DNA of 64,000 bases from Saccharina japonica. Taxonomy: Eukaryota > Sar > Phaeophyceae > Laminariales > Laminariaceae. How positions within the stretch are numbered: position 1 is the first letter of the stretch; each line of letters begins with the position of its first letter. Both the position numbers and the translations under genes were made by a program. Below are positions 32,105 to 46,000 of this stretch, piece by piece. The notes below the pieces were generated by a model that was given only the letters and a program-made list of their open reading frames with translations, was not told where the DNA came from and ran no database searches. The stretch lies in NCBI GenBank assembly GCA_008828725.1, contig MEHQ01003082.1, forward strand, positions 167,641 to 231,640, written 5' to 3'.

Positions 32105-35100
32105 ATTAATAGTAAACAAAACAAAAACACACAAACAGTGGAAACACATCTCAATGTGCCTTGCCGACCAGATAACAACAAGCGAGCGCCAGCCCATCAG
32201 CGTTGTCAAAACGCCATTCACACACAGCTGCTCGCGATTAGAGGCAGGGCAGTTTAATTGTCACCGCGAGCAGAGTGCTGCCGGTCATGTGCCGACTCAC
32301 GAAGTTGTTCGGCGTCAACCAGCCTTTTAATCACAATAGAAAATAGCACGATCGTCGGCCCGACTCACGAAGTAGTTCGAGGTCAACCAACCATTCAATG
32401 CGTATCGTTGACCGCTATGTGGCATATTCTTGCGATTTCATGCCGCAGATATATCCGAGCACAAGACACTTCCACGGATTATCATGGGGCGTTTGACAGT
32501 ATAGCAATTGCAGTTAAACTGTGACGGGTGGTTCCTCCACCGCATTGTTATTCACTGTTGTCCCATCCCACCCCATCCCATACCGTGAATAAAAAACGTT
32601 TCGCGCCCGAAGTCACCGTCCGTGGACGTCCATAGAATAGTCCTGCTAGAAATGTCATACCTTCCCGTCAAGTGTTCGTGCGCCCATCCTCGCGTCGCAA
32701 ATGCACTCGCCAAGAAAGTGTTTTAGACCCATCGCTATCCACCGAGCCAGTATATTCTGACGGACAATACCTCCTATCGACGTCAATGTAATGTGCTGCA
32801 CTGGTAACATCCCGTCCCTCCCCGTCAAGAAAGCACCTCCCGCCGGAAGGTACTGTTTCTTCCCGCCATACAAACAGTCCCGCGCCGTCCCTTCCCGTCA
32901 CAAAACAGACAATACGTGTGTACCGTAAACGACCATACATTCCCGTGTAAAAAACAAGCAAATCCCGTCCCGTCCAGTCCAGAATCCCCCCCCCCGTCGA
33001 GCCTTGCATCCCCTTGCCGTCCCGAATATATCCGTACCGTCCCTGCTTAGGAATACAATTAACCCTGACTGGCCATTCCAGATTTATACAATAATCCGAT
33101 GGATACTATTACCTACCCATCACAATAGAGCTCCCGCCTGATCTCGTGAAAACATATACCTGGTATAATATATATATTATATATATATCCCTTCCGTTAC
33201 CAATTTCCACATCCGGCCTCAACCGCACAATGCACAAAGCCACGGCCGAGTACACGCATCCACGCAAACCAACCGATGAGGAACAAACCACGGCTGTGAT
33301 TCCAGCGGTGCATCGGACCCACTGGCCGCGGCACGGCTGAAAACGCCATCACAAACAGAGCCAGCTCCCTAGTGGCCGATACGACAGCTCCCAGCTCGCA
33401 CGGTAACCGTTCGGGGAGACAGAACAAACAGGACCCAAAGGACATCCGACGTGTGGAGAATTTGAACCTGATATAAAGAAAACACTTATTACTCAAGCTT
33501 AGAGGGGGTCCGAATGGAAAAGCTAAGGAAAGGTATAAAGGTGGAGGGAAACTTTCCACCGCATCCCGCTTCGTGCCCTGACCCCATACTGCGACAACCC
33601 TATTGTGTACCCTGCTCCCATCCTAACGCGTAGAGGAAAACTTAGCCCTTCGGAGGAGCCGCCAGATGCCCGCCACGCCCCCTGATACCGTGTATATATC
33701 TCTAAATATGTATACCTATCACATCCAGAGGGTCGGCAACAGCCACAATACATGCTAAGGGTGTGTCCACCGCCACGAAAAAAAACAAAAACTACCGAAA
33801 GTAATTGGTATGGAACCCGGGTTCGTATGGCTTGTACGCTATGGCTTTTCCCCCGGAGCCATAACAAACCTTCGGCCTCCGCCGCCCCGACCACCACCCG
33901 CGTAGGTTTGCGTACATTCGAATAATAATACTGTCCGACTTCAACCGACAATTGTTTACTTCGAATTGATTCAGCTACAACACGTCAATAAAACCCCAAC
34001 AAAGAGCGATAGGATGTGAAGTGCTTCGAACTCACGAACCCTTCCGCCGCAGGTGCTGGGCGCCTCGTTACTTGTTGTTACCTCTTCACGTTCAGAAGGG
34101 CCAACATGAAACACGCATTCAAAGGGGTCCGGGACATGTGATTTACTCAACATATTTCTTAGCATCCAGAATATATTCCCCCACCATCCTCCACGAGAAG
34201 AAACTATTTACCGCCCAAAACAAAATTAATTTCCCCGTCAAGAAACTAGGTACCACGTTCCCGTCCTACCCCGATTGGCGACGACATCTAGCGCAAACCT
34301 TACCCCTATACCCCATCCTGGCCTGCTCATTGCTCGAATATCCGGCCTGTCGGATCACTTGTGTTTTCTGACAACGTTAAATCTTGGAAGATACAGCTGC
34401 CATTACCTATTCCAGGCAGGAAACCAAACATTGTGGCGGTATCCCTGCCAAATCTCTCGCGAAACCTCTTCGTTGCCCAATCCCTTTCAACAGTATAGTT
34501 AAAGTACACTAGTGACTTGGCCCCGGGCATGACTACTTCGAGCTACTGGAGGATGTTCACGCCCACACAATGGAACACGTGGTTGTCGTGTCAGGTGAAG
34601 ATAATACACACATAATGCAGAGATGGCTTCACCGGGGAAAAAATGCCAACCTCGTCAGGCGTTGCAAAGGGGAGCCCGGCGTGTGTTAAAAATCAAGACT
34701 GGCGCTAGGGTGGGAAACGCACACCCATTTCACTACAGCGTGTGCCTCGCTCGAGCGTGTGGCTTTATGCCTCTATCGGAATTGACCGAAACGTCTATGG
34801 TTTGCCTCAGACTACCAAACAATCCGATGGCGGTCCGTATGCCACAAAATAAAAACATCGAAAGACTTGAGATTGCTGAGACGTACGGTGCTCACACGAC
34901 TGAATGGGTCTCTTCTGAACCAAAATGGCTTAAAAGCGACCCTCCTGATTGCGCACCTGTCTCAAAGGCATACCGCTCACAGCTGTGGCAAGTCTGCAAC
35001 GTAACAACCCCCGAGGTTTGTTCCATCCGGCTCTGAATTGGTGTATATCAATATGCTTCCGAGTGAGAACGGTGACAAATCACAATGCAGGCGACTTCAA

Positions 35101-36014
35101 GCGAGAGCGTATCAACGGAGGAAATGGTAGAGGCCAAACCAACAATCCCAAAAAAAAACACGATTCTCCTGTATTCATGGCATGTCTCTGTGCTCCCATA
35201 ACAGGCGCCTTACGTGCAAAATTCAAATCTACACAATACAGCGGCGGCTGTTTCCCGAACCGACAACCACCTAGCGGACTGCTCCCGCACCAAACCCCCA
35301 CCGTACAAGGCGTGCTATATCAAACCCGCACAAACGAACAAACGACAGGGGGAAGTTACCGTGGAGGCCGACCATCAAGCAGCCCGGCGGATACACATAT
35401 ATAGTCAGTGATAACCGTCCAACCCGTACCGTGGCGCTGTGTCCACTAAAACACATTGAAAATATCCTAGCCGTTCCCCATCGAGAAAACGGTGCGAACC
35501 CCGAAGTGCGTAATCAGAGAAATCCGTGATATGGACTGGTATAAACGACCATCCCTACTGTGCTACGGTGCCAATACATCTTGATTCAACATACCACTCT
35601 TCGCATTCCGAAGAGGTCGAACGCCCTTACACTCCAACTGGGCGGGGGTACAGCAGGTCGTAGATATGATCATGATTTGCATCAGATAAACCACGATATG
35701 CTCCTTCTCATTCAGTCACGGAGATGCTCATGCCTATACAGCTGGAGCTTGGGCTAGATGCAGTTGACTACCCAATTGATGTCCCCTTAAAACGTACCGC
35801 AACCCGTTTGATAGGACCAATATATCCTTCGCCAACCCAATCCGGTATCATCGACGGTATGATGTGTCCTAAAGAGTAGCGGCTAAATAAGCCGCGAACT
35901 AAAACACCACAAGTAGCTACAATTTTCGGTGAGTTTACTCTCGTGCTAACCCACAATCTTTGATACTTCACACAATAGCTCGACCTTGCTATGGGCTACA
36001 TTGCCAACCCTAAG
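32105..36014. other. Gene-free 3.9 kb between the old SINE and the membrane gene
   Basis: It has short open frames only (longest 142 codons, minus strand, 33523-33951), without domains or codon bias. The part 32550-33040 is rich in ttcccgtc / cgtccc motifs. An AT hairpin-like run lies at 33165-33190. It is probably intergenic sequence downstream of the membrane gene. Confidence 0.45.
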
Positions 36015-36020
36015 TTTATT
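36015..36020 (-). promoter_or_regulatory. Possible polyadenylation signal AATAAA
   Basis: On the minus strand, AATAAA lies about 43 bases downstream of the TAG stop of the membrane-protein gene. The position is plausible for a short 3' UTR, but many algae do not need a strict AATAAA, so this is only suggestive. Confidence 0.35.
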
Positions 36021-36062
36021 GAACCACGAGGGTTGTTCACATAAATAACATGGATCAATGCT

Positions 36063-37079
36063 CTACATATCCTCCAACTCCTCTAGCTCGATGCCGACGC
36101 CGTCCTGCCGTGCGTGCCCGTGCTGGGAGGGGTGCATCTCCTCCTTTACTTCGGACCCACATAGTCCTTTGATCGTGAGGAAGGTCTGCACAGCTACGGT
36201 TAATATCATGACGATATGTGCAAAAATTAGCAGAACTGTCATCGCTGACGACGTCCCGCTTCCGTCTTTCGTAAGGTCAACTCTGAGAAGAAGAGCGACG
36301 TACATGCTTGCCAAAATGATGCCGTTCCCCCAACGGTACAGCCACATGTCAGCTTCGGACTCGAAGGGGGAAATAGCCTCAGAAATAAACATGAAAACCA
36401 ACGCGGAACAAAACACGGCGGCGACCTGTTCAGCACTCTCCGGCAGAACAAACACCGCCACGGCGGTGAGGACAATGCGGCGCCCGTACTCCACGATCTC
36501 GAAGTAGAAACATGATGGCTTGTATGCGGCCCATAAAACCCTGTATGCCTTGAGACCCGATACTGTGTCCCTGTCAGGTTTCTTGAGTTCTCGGCGATGG
36601 CGCACCAACCAAAAGGCAAAGAAAGCAGGAATGCCGACTGGGTAAAGGAACACCATGACGGTAGCGTACAGCAAATATGCTTTGTGCCTTTCGGTATTGC
36701 AGACAATGCTGTAGTCAGCACGAAGATAGGAATTACCATCATCCAGAGCATCACAGACAAAGGTCTGGAAGATTGTGAAGGAGACCGAAGAATATACCAA
36801 AAATACCGTAAACAAAATTATCGACATGTGCTTGTGCTTCACAATCGATCTTGTTCCGTGAGAGTTCCGGTTTCGTCTCTCCGCGACCAAGAACGTTCCA
36901 GCACATGCACCAATTACAGCCAGCGGCGCCACAGTACTAAGAACAAGCTTGTCGTAGAAGTTTGTGCTGAGGAAGCAGGAAGTCGAGACGACGTAACTGA
37001 TGTCAAAGTTGACGACCGTGATGCCTGAGAGAAAGTTATCATATTCGTCCGGGTACACCGCTCCGGCGATCTCGGTGAA
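36063..37079 (-). CDS. Terminal exon: membrane-helix domain and stop codon
   Basis: This exon encodes 338 residues and a TAG stop. The acceptor is a polypyrimidine stretch ending ctctgccag at 37080, followed by TTC ACC GAG in phase 0. The open frame continues upstream only to an in-frame TGA near 37125, which supports a splice here and not an ATG start. Visible parts in order: FTEIAGAVYPDEYDNFLSG, a helix around LVLSTVAPLAVIGACAGTFL, a helix around IILFTVFLVYSSVSF, a lumenal Cys-containing loop, a helix with YPVGIPAFFAFWLV, the segment AAYKPSCFYFEIVEYGRRI, and helices around VAAVFCSALVFMFI, NGIILASMYVALLL and LLIFAHIVMILTVAV. An acidic cytoplasmic tail ends in ELEELEDM. YPVGIP and YKPxxxYFEIVEYGRRI are hallmarks I recognise from the stramenopile family. 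The biochemical activity is unknown. Confidence 0.88.
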   Translation of the reverse strand, partial: FTEIAGAVYPDEYDNFLSGITVVNFDISYVVSTSCFLSTNFYDKLVLSTVAPLAVIGACAGTFLVAERRNRNSHGTRSIVKHKHMSIILFTVFLVYSSVSFTIFQTFVCDALDDGNSYLRADYSIVCNTERHKAYLLYATVMVFLYPVGIPAFFAFWLVRHRRELKKPDRDTVSGLKAYRVLWAAYKPSCFYFEIVEYGRRIVLTAVAVFVLPESAEQVAAVFCSALVFMFISEAISPFESEADMWLYRWGNGIILASMYVALLLRVDLTKDGSGTSSAMTVLLIFAHIVMILTVAVQTFLTIKGLCGSEVKEEMHPSQHGHARQDGVGIELEELEDM

Positions 37080-40000
37080 CTGGCAGAGGTACACAATCAC
37101 AAAGGCACCGTGCGGATACATTGGTCAGGGGAACTGTTTGGTTTGTTCTTTTGGTGTCGAGGTACAGTAGACATCAGTGCTGCAGCATGAAACGAAAAAT
37201 TGAGTAGGGCCTTGCGCACAGCCTAATGCAATGGCACGACGACATCAACGGGATATAATATGAACCATGTGTATGATCATCTATCTAACTGTATTGCCAC
37301 AATTACTCTCGCCGGTAGTCCTTAATATTGACTACCAAACGTCGGTCCTAGAGCGTTGAAGCTGGCCGTGGATTGATTTAGGGTTCACATCGTTAAGTAC
37401 AGTTGGGTGCGTTGCTGTGATGGACTGCACGTTTCAGATCACGGTCTACCAACACCTACGATGAATAGATCGTGGTACTGGAAAACACATACACGGGAAG
37501 TTTAGCTGCCGTTTGTTCACGCCACCTTTGCAGACACGAACTGATTTATCTCTCCTCGTGGGTGCAACATTGAATGAGTTTCCGGCATTTCCCAACAATT
37601 ATATTTTATTTACTCTTCAACAGAACACACCTGAACGACAATCTGCGCCGCCACGACGAAGATTCTGATAGCAGACATTGGGAATACTTTCCAAATATAT
37701 TCACGAAAGCGCGTTAGTTTCGCCTGCCACGAAGGTCTTGACTGGTTCTGCTCCCGGTCGACTCCAGTCCCCACCTTCTGCAGGAGGTAATAAAACGCTG
37801 ACACGACTGCGATCAACAACAGCAGCAGTACTACTGTTGAAAACGCCACTGCGGTTTCCCTGCTGTGCCCCGAGCACTTGTTGCAGCGTCTGCCTAACCC
37901 TGGAGCGTAGCCGTTTGCACAGACGGCACAGTCTGCATGGTAGGAAACATATAAGGGAAACTTCAGTGTCAGCCAGGTTTTGCCGAGAAGGCGGGGTGAA
38001 GATATAAACTTTCATTTCGCAAGGTAACGTTTATACGGGGGACGTTGGCGCTATGTCTCAGCCCATGTTCGGAGCTCGCTGACACTCCTAGTTACCAGGC
38101 GTAACACAACACCAATCGCCCAAAGCTAATATGGGGAAACTTGAGTGTCAGCCACACGCTATGTTGAGAAGGCGGGGTGAAGATGTAAAACCAGCTTCCG
38201 CGAGGTAACGTTTGTACCGGGTACATTGGTTCTAAGTCTCGGCCCATGGTCGGAGCTCGATGGCACTCCTGGTTACCAGGCGTGACACAGCGTTAACCGC
38301 CCAAAGCTAATATGCCAACGTGTTTAACGGGCAGCGCCGTCGCGTTGCTACCCCTAAATTCAGCATGCCCGACGGCGCGGCTGCACGCATCTAAATGTAT
38401 TTCAATCGACTCACATGGGCCTTGGTAGCCATTGGCACAATAGTTTCTCGGGTCAACACCGCCTTTGCACGCCTCGGCTCGGAAGCATTCCAACACGAGT
38501 GGGCTCTCGGCAGAAATGCGAAAATATCCCTTTTTGATGTCGAATTCTGCGAGAGTGATGGCTGTCGAATTAGGCCAGACGCCGTCGGGTATCGCCTCAC
38601 AGGTGGGAACCGTCTCTGTATCAATCGTCACGTTGCTAAGGTCACTGTCACATCCGTCCGGAAGACATTGGGCACATGCCAGCTCAAACCGGCACAAAGC
38701 AGAATAAGTCTGTAGCGAGGGCACAGAGTGAAAACAGGAAAAAATGCGCATTGTTCAGCAATTACTGGAGGCACAGGTTACCACGAATACGCGACGCGGG
38801 TTGCGTCCACCTATTACGAATTGGAGAATGTACATGAAAAACACTTTGCAAGGCATCGTCTACCAGCGAGGCTTGTTCGAAGCCACCTACGCTTGCACCG
38901 AATCTCGAGCGCATATCAAGGGCAGTGTCGTGGTATCGGCAACATTGTCTCCTCTACAGTAAACAAGTTTCGAGTCGAGTGGATACGGCTCCGTCCCCAT
39001 CTACAGTATTGGAGAGTGCTAATAGAGAAGCCCGTTACGATCACCGCACATAACCATACGCAACCCGATTAAAATACAGATACGTCCAGCCTTTGTTATT
39101 GGCCAGCTAAACACAAGCGATACTGGTGCTCACTTCTCGGGTATAGCTGAACGTTGCAGAGGGGCACCGCAGTATGTTATCGTCAAATGTCACGTTCCGA
39201 AGCCCCATAACGGCGGACTCTTCATTTTGTATTGCCAAGCCGCCATCGTCCGCCATGTTCTCTTTGAACTGTGTATTTATTACTTCCAATGCGCCGAAGT
39301 TCAACAGAGCTCCTCCAACGCTGCCTGGCAAGCCGGCGGACATTCAACAATAAATCAGGTGGCATGATGTCATTTGGGGATGCGACACTGCGGTATGCGC
39401 GGGGCCACATTAAGCACAGTAGTGACACATGGGTGCATATACGCTAAGCATGATTACTATTGTTTGATAGCTTTTAAATCGTAAACATTTGGGGCAAGTG
39501 CGCTGCTAGAATGGCGTCGCGTCGCATGATGACCCAGACGAAGTAGTAAATGTCGTCTCACAGAAGCTCCACGCAGACACGGTTGCTTCATTGTTGGTAC
39601 GCGATATGAGCGACCCCGCACGCCATTAGAAACCGCTGTGTATAGAAAGAGTTCATGCCTGTAGTACTGATCCCCCGTCAGGGACATTGTATTGTTTACT
39701 CAGTTGGAAATAAAGTTTGAAACTCGGCTGGACAAAGTCTCACCAACGATGTTGCGCAGAAATAAAGAGTCCCGAATAACACTATGACCCTCGCCGTCCA
39801 AACGGAGGGCGCCCCCAAGTTGGCCAAAGTTTCCCTCGAACCGACATCGCTCAAAGTCCGTTATTGCCCCTGATGTAGACGTCAACCGAACAGCTCCTCC
39901 GGAATTGGCTGAATTGAATGCAAATATTGCATCGCCCATGTGCAGCATTACTGGGTTCACGATTGATACTGCTCCGCCGTTGTCCAGGGCCGAATTATCG

Positions 40001-43000
40001 ATGAAGGCTATTGTTCCTGTTAGATCTGCACAATATGCGACGGGACAAGAGCATCGAGTGCCGTTCAAGCATGGGGTTAAGGATATGCCCGTTGGAACCT
40101 GTGGCAAGATACTGTCCTTCTCTGAGATCAGTGGGATGCTTTCCCTTCTTCCTATTGCATTCGGTGGACCTAGTAGCACCGCTCCTGGGTGTATTAAAGA
40201 ACTTCGACCAGCACCGACGACAGTTGCTCGGCGTCATCAGATACCGTACCAGCGAAGGACTGCACCGTATCTCTTTCTGAGTGACTGGGGCATCAACACT
40301 GCGCTATTGATTCCGAAGAGACTCATCATGTAGGGACCAGATGGCTTTGCGATGGACGAGAAGCCGTTCCAGCTATAACCCACCGTAATACATCAGGCTC
40401 ACCAATATCTCGGGCCTAAACAGCATACTTCCACACGCAGGCGTTCACGTCGACTAGCAGTCGATAATTCAGAGTCAACAAAATTACTGTATCCCCGACC
40501 TCCTCCAGCCCATATCTGAGCTGGTTCCAGACGTGGAGGGCACTACGCACCAACAAATGCACAATATGTCACACATATTGCCCTACCTTGGGTGAAGGTA
40601 AACGTCGATGAAATCACCTCTGCAAGCGACACTGTGCCGATGCTGATGCTGGAGTCGGTCGTCTTGATTGCTCCTAACGAAACAACGTATATATGCCGCT
40701 CAGTTTTCGCGATTTCATGATAATGAAGCATGTGCAATCTTTAAAATATATAGGCCGCATGTGTACTTCCACTACTTCCACTACTTCCAAGACATGCTCA
40801 GCGTCTAAAACTGGTAGGTGCATGTGCATACATTAAGAGAGGGTTTGCCTACGGGCGAAAAGCGGCCTCACAGTATTGTTGTCGTTCGAACCGAAATCAA
40901 ACACGTCCCGGTGAAGCTCACGTTCAAATTGAATGACAGTGAGGTAGGTGAAAGTACACAGATATGCTGATTTAGTCATTGCTGTTGCCGAGAGTTACGA
41001 ATTTAACTCATCACGAAGTCACGAACATGTTCCATGTTTCGGATAATATGCAAACAAAGGTTAATTATACCTGTTTGTTTTCCTGCATGCAACACCCGTT
41101 GGGCTATGCCATTTATTTCTCCACTCGGCCTCAGTCTGACAGGAAATCGCCCGCAAAGCAATGTATAATATGCACTCCCGGCATCCGGGGTCCCGCCTAC
41201 CTTAAGATTACATAAATCAATATGGAAGCTTGAACGACCAGCTGAACATAAGCCAATGGTGTCCGGTGACATTTACCTCGTTGGTCAGTCGGCCAGTACT
41301 GCCACCACATTAGCTATAAACACGCTCTAAGTCATTACCCTGTTCGCGATTAGGACCCTACGTGTACTGCGTGCGTTTTCGTGGGTCATGGGGGGCCGTT
41401 GCATAAACCCTCGACGTGTCCTTGAGCGCATGCAAGGGCTTCTGCACAATGCATTGAAGTATGCTATTTTGTCTTTTCGCCGGTACGCCTGGCTAATAGG
41501 TAGTGATGTGTTGACAGAGGATTGGATCTGTACAGCGAGGACAATCCTGCCACCTGTTCACCATCTCGGCCGGCCCATTGTTTGACACATCTGCTGTCGC
41601 TCTTCCAACCACCCTAGCATCGACCTACATGCACTACCATGTGCAATATTCGTGTTCGCAACAGTTTTGTTCTGTTTCTCACCTCCTTCACGGGTTGCTG
41701 AATTAAATTCAAATATCGCGTAGCCGGTGACGTAGATCGTTGACCGAGCAGCTAGAATACCACCTGCAACCAGACAAAGATACTCGTGGGCGATTCTGAA
41801 TAACTTTCATTGGAAGCTATTGAGGGCATTTGATACACTACCCAGACGAAAACGGACAATAAAAAATACATAAATAGACGCCTGACGGTGCGGGTCGTCA
41901 GGACCGGGTACGCGGAGTAATGCACCTCGACCATGTGTGTTGAGGCCAGACGTAAGGTACCCGTTCTTAGATCCAAAGAGGCACCGGCCCATTGGCTCGG
42001 TTTTGCCATAATATTTTTCAAAGTACGTAAGAACTGAGATCAATGCATAAAAAGGAAACACCGAACCACTGCACTCATGTAAGTTGTGCCCGAGTGTGAA
42101 ACGCATATCATTATTTGGTCACGATCGTGGCGGCGAACCACGTCGAGCGTATGCAACCCTTTGTATACATTGTGGTTACCTTATGGTCACGACCAGCTGG
42201 ACTACGTAGCTTTTTGCGGTGCGCGACAATCATCTGTCAATTTCTGTTTACCCTTCATATGCAATATATCATGCCGCAGCCTTCATCGCCCGCAGGATGC
42301 CAGACGGTGCGACATATCATTTCTTGGTAGTCAGAAAGGGCAAAAAAGGGAACATATTTTCAAAGATGCATTCAACTTACCGATAATCCAGCGGTAGTTA
42401 AACAAGTATCTCACAGGCACCTTAGTGAGAGATACCTAGCACGTGTGTCTCCCGCCGGTTTGAATCAGTGAAAAATATCCTAGGTTAGGACAGGAAACGA
42501 ATATATATATACAACTAGAACAAACCAAGGGCAGAAAAACCTTGACTGTCTAGACCTTGCTGTAGGTAAAGTGCAGGTACCTGTCGGAATTCGGGGGTCG
42601 GACCTAGAGTCAGCTAATGCTTTGTAAGGCACAAGTCGAATACAATTTCGTCGCCATACTAGAGTATTTTGTCGATGCGAATACCGGGTACCTGTGTGAG
42701 ATTTAGCCGGCATAACTAACGTACCTACAACTTGGGTGAGCAAAGCAGGTCGTACCCAACCTTACTCTACGTACACCTACCGAATTGGCTGCAAGTGGTA
42801 CCTGAACTCAGGTATACCGTGGCTCAAACTCGGAGGATGTACCTAGCGTCCTATATATCTCAGAGCAGTGGGTGTGCCGGGCCTAAGTGACAATAAAGTA
42901 CTTCGCGGACTACCAATTGAGGATGTTCTACAGTTGCTGACTAGCCGAGTTATTGGATGTTCATACCTTTCTGGATCGTTGTGCAATGCGTGGTTCATTG

Positions 43001-46000
43001 TTTCATATTTGGCGGGGTCTAGGTGTCGTGGGATGGCTTATTGCGCTCGCTTCTGGATTGACTAACGTTGGCTAAGCGACGAAGGGTTAGGTGGCTTCGC
43101 CGCCGACTTACCGAATAAAGCCAGTCAACATGTATGTTGACTAACAGCACCTACTCATTACCAAGTGGTCATGGGTTGGAGCTACGGTAGGGGAGTCGGT
43201 TTAGGCCGCATGATTAGGGTTATGGTCCCCTCTTTTCCTCCGCTCAGAGTCGGACGGCTGAGTGACCTCCTAATTCCCTTTAATTTGTGAGCTTTCAAAA
43301 TTGTTGTTTCCGCGATATGTGCACCCTCACGGGGTTGTTTGTCACTCTGCGCAAATGAAGCTCCCCCTATTTTGAGGGAGGTATGAAGCCACCCCCCCCA
43401 CGTGGCGTACGCGCGACAATTAATATGAAGGGTTCAAGGGTTGTGTTGGGATACCCCCCTGCCGTAGAAATACGCGATAGAGTCCTGTCGCCTCACATTT
43501 GTCAACCCTCGTAGGGGTCGGACCCAGCGTTACAGGAGGTGAAACATAAAAAACTATGGAGGCCGCATTTGAATTCATACTCATACCCGGGTATTTCGTG
43601 GACGGGAAAACCTAGGTTCCTGCTCAGGGGATTGAAATATATCCCCAACGTCACTTGCTGACGGGTAGCCTATCGTGCAAGGTGTTAAGTTATTTCTGCC
43701 CAGCCAGCCTGATGTTATCTTTTAGGGAGGGCGTAGTAAGTGAACGACGGCTGAATCGAGTGCTATATCGAGGGCTCTGTATCGGACACCCACGTGGCAC
43801 GAAGCAGTCATGGACGGAGTCACGGACCTATTGTATCATTCCCCTCGGCACATCGCATATCTCCCAACCAGTATTTAGCTTGATCTTGTACAGAATGTTT
43901 GGCGTGATCACCGGCAACCTCGTTCCCGGCGCGATTTCCACCACCTACGGTGCGTGTGTGTTCTGTTTTGGAGCCCCCCTCGTTTGGAGGATGTTAGTTC
44001 TCCCGGTGTCCGGAACAATGTTATGGTATTTTCCACGATCCTTATCGTCCTGTGGGTGGGATACTTGTGGGTGTAACAGGTGTCTTCGTGGCAGAAGAGA
44101 AGACCTACTTGTGCCTAAACTATAGGCTTGCCACCGGGTATACCGTCAGAAGAAAAAACTGGAAAATCAGGTTGACCCCAAATTTGTGTCCAAACCTGAT
44201 AGACCCACGCTATATATTTCGGGCAACGTATATGAGATTGTGCTCATACCTGAGTACGGTTTAAGTGGCGGATTTATCGTACTTAATACCTAACTACGGT
44301 TTATGAGGCCCCGCCACTGATACCTATGTCGTAGGTAAGGTATCGACGGACGTACCTAACGCGAATAAAGTACGAAAAAGGTCGTACTCACATTTTTGGG
44401 TACAGGTACACACACGAGTATTGGACCAACGTGCGCAGTATGGGCCCGTAAAAATACCTAACATATCGAGATAATAGGTCGCACTGAAGTGTCTGTGAAT
44501 ATTGCTCGTGGAGAACAAGACAAGTCATAGTTGAAAAGGCGCTTATGTGGCCATAGTTGAAACTATATGCTAATGCCCAGGCCGAGACCCACCGTATTTA
44601 AATTTTTGCACTGTTCTTATATAGAGGCTTCAGGGCTCAAATACGAGAACCGTTCTACATTACCAAACATCCTCTGATTTCCTGCAACCAACAACAGCAA
44701 ACCCCCCTTAAGTTCATAAAATACGATACTAGAACACGTGTGTGAACGACATTTTAAGTTGCAGGGTGTGATTCCAAAACACGACGCCGACTTGATAGAA
44801 AAATGTGGTAGATGTTGAAGCCCGCACGAGCTTGTTCCCAGTGCGTTTACCAACTGGGCTCTGTAAGGCAATTAGTTTGGATCCTCAAGTTCGCCGCTTT
44901 TTAACTATTTTGACGTTGGGTTCCTTCAGGTGTTTGCAAATCATCTCCGTAAGCGTCCTACCAAACCCAATTTCAATCGAAATATAGATAGTTTCGCCAA
45001 TCAACCACAAACTCGATAGTTGACCTCATACCTAACTTGTGTATCTGTCCGGTGAACCGGCGTTGAAATAGTTTGACTCGAATCAATCAGTCAACTTTTC
45101 ATGTTGTCTGGAAACATACGGTACAAATCACGCATTACACATAAAGCAATCCGAAACGTGATAAATGTACAAGAGGTCCTTGGAGCAGCCGCAACCCATA
45201 CCCGTCTCAGCTGTCAATCGCGTGAGCGTGTCCGTGGATCGTTGATTGAATTAAATCATGAGAGGGCGGATCAGCTGGCTACTCCTCTATCTGATGTCAA
45301 GCCCCATCAACAGTCGTGGTTCGTGTTTCATGGCAGATAAACTCCGAGTCCCTGACCCATGACTCCACTATGCCCCTCCGAAGTGTTGGTATATACGAAT
45401 CAACACCCGCAAACGAAGGAAGATACGTCGCTCGAGGTTTCTTTCGGTTGGATGACAACTTCTGCTTGATGCACACGGATACGACCGAGCCGCGGCGCAG
45501 GTAGTGCGATTAGTCTTTTTTCCTGGAGTATCCAGTATGTTTTGCAGACGGGTGTAGGGCAATGGGCTCTACTATCACACGCGGTATCACTTCTGCTGTA
45601 CAGACTACACACAGCAGGGGCACTACTTGTAGGAGAGCTGTTTTTCGATACATTGCAATTTGAATGCACGACGAGTACACATCACTACGTACTGTAGACT
45701 TCACAACAGGCGAGGCGGCGGGGGACGGGTCGGCCCGCGCCCCACACATCCGACAAACTCCGCGCGTGAGTCAAATATCGCGTCCCCTCGGTCACTCATT
45801 TATCGAAAGGAATGCCAAGCATACAGAGTGGTTCAGCGAAACTCAAATGACCCGCGTGCCGAGAAACTCCTCTACGCGCTATACTGCACAACATATTCCT
45901 GGCTCGTTCTCACCTCCATCGTAGGCTGTGTTGTGGCTCATGTAGCAATAGCCATCAATGTTGATGAGTGATTGTGAGGCGTGACAGGCCCCACCTGCAG

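Noticed and set aside
33523..33951. 142-codon minus-strand open frame
   Set aside because: No recognisable domain, irregular composition and no splice or regulatory context.
34623..35036. 137-codon plus-strand open frame
   Set aside because: No domain or homology I can recognise. It lies in a gene-free stretch and length alone is not enough.
36063..37121. Treating the 352-codon frame from the ATG at 37121 as a complete small membrane protein gene
   Set aside because: The acceptor at 37080 and the continuation IVVQ-FTEIAG with the upstream exon fit the family. The first 14 codons of that frame are intron.
42377..42440. Possible small exon on the minus strand (ctaag|GTGCCTGTGAG ... ATTATCG|gtaag)
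   Set aside because: It is only about 40 bp, has an in-frame TAA in the required phase and no rung motif, so the splice-like words are probably chance.
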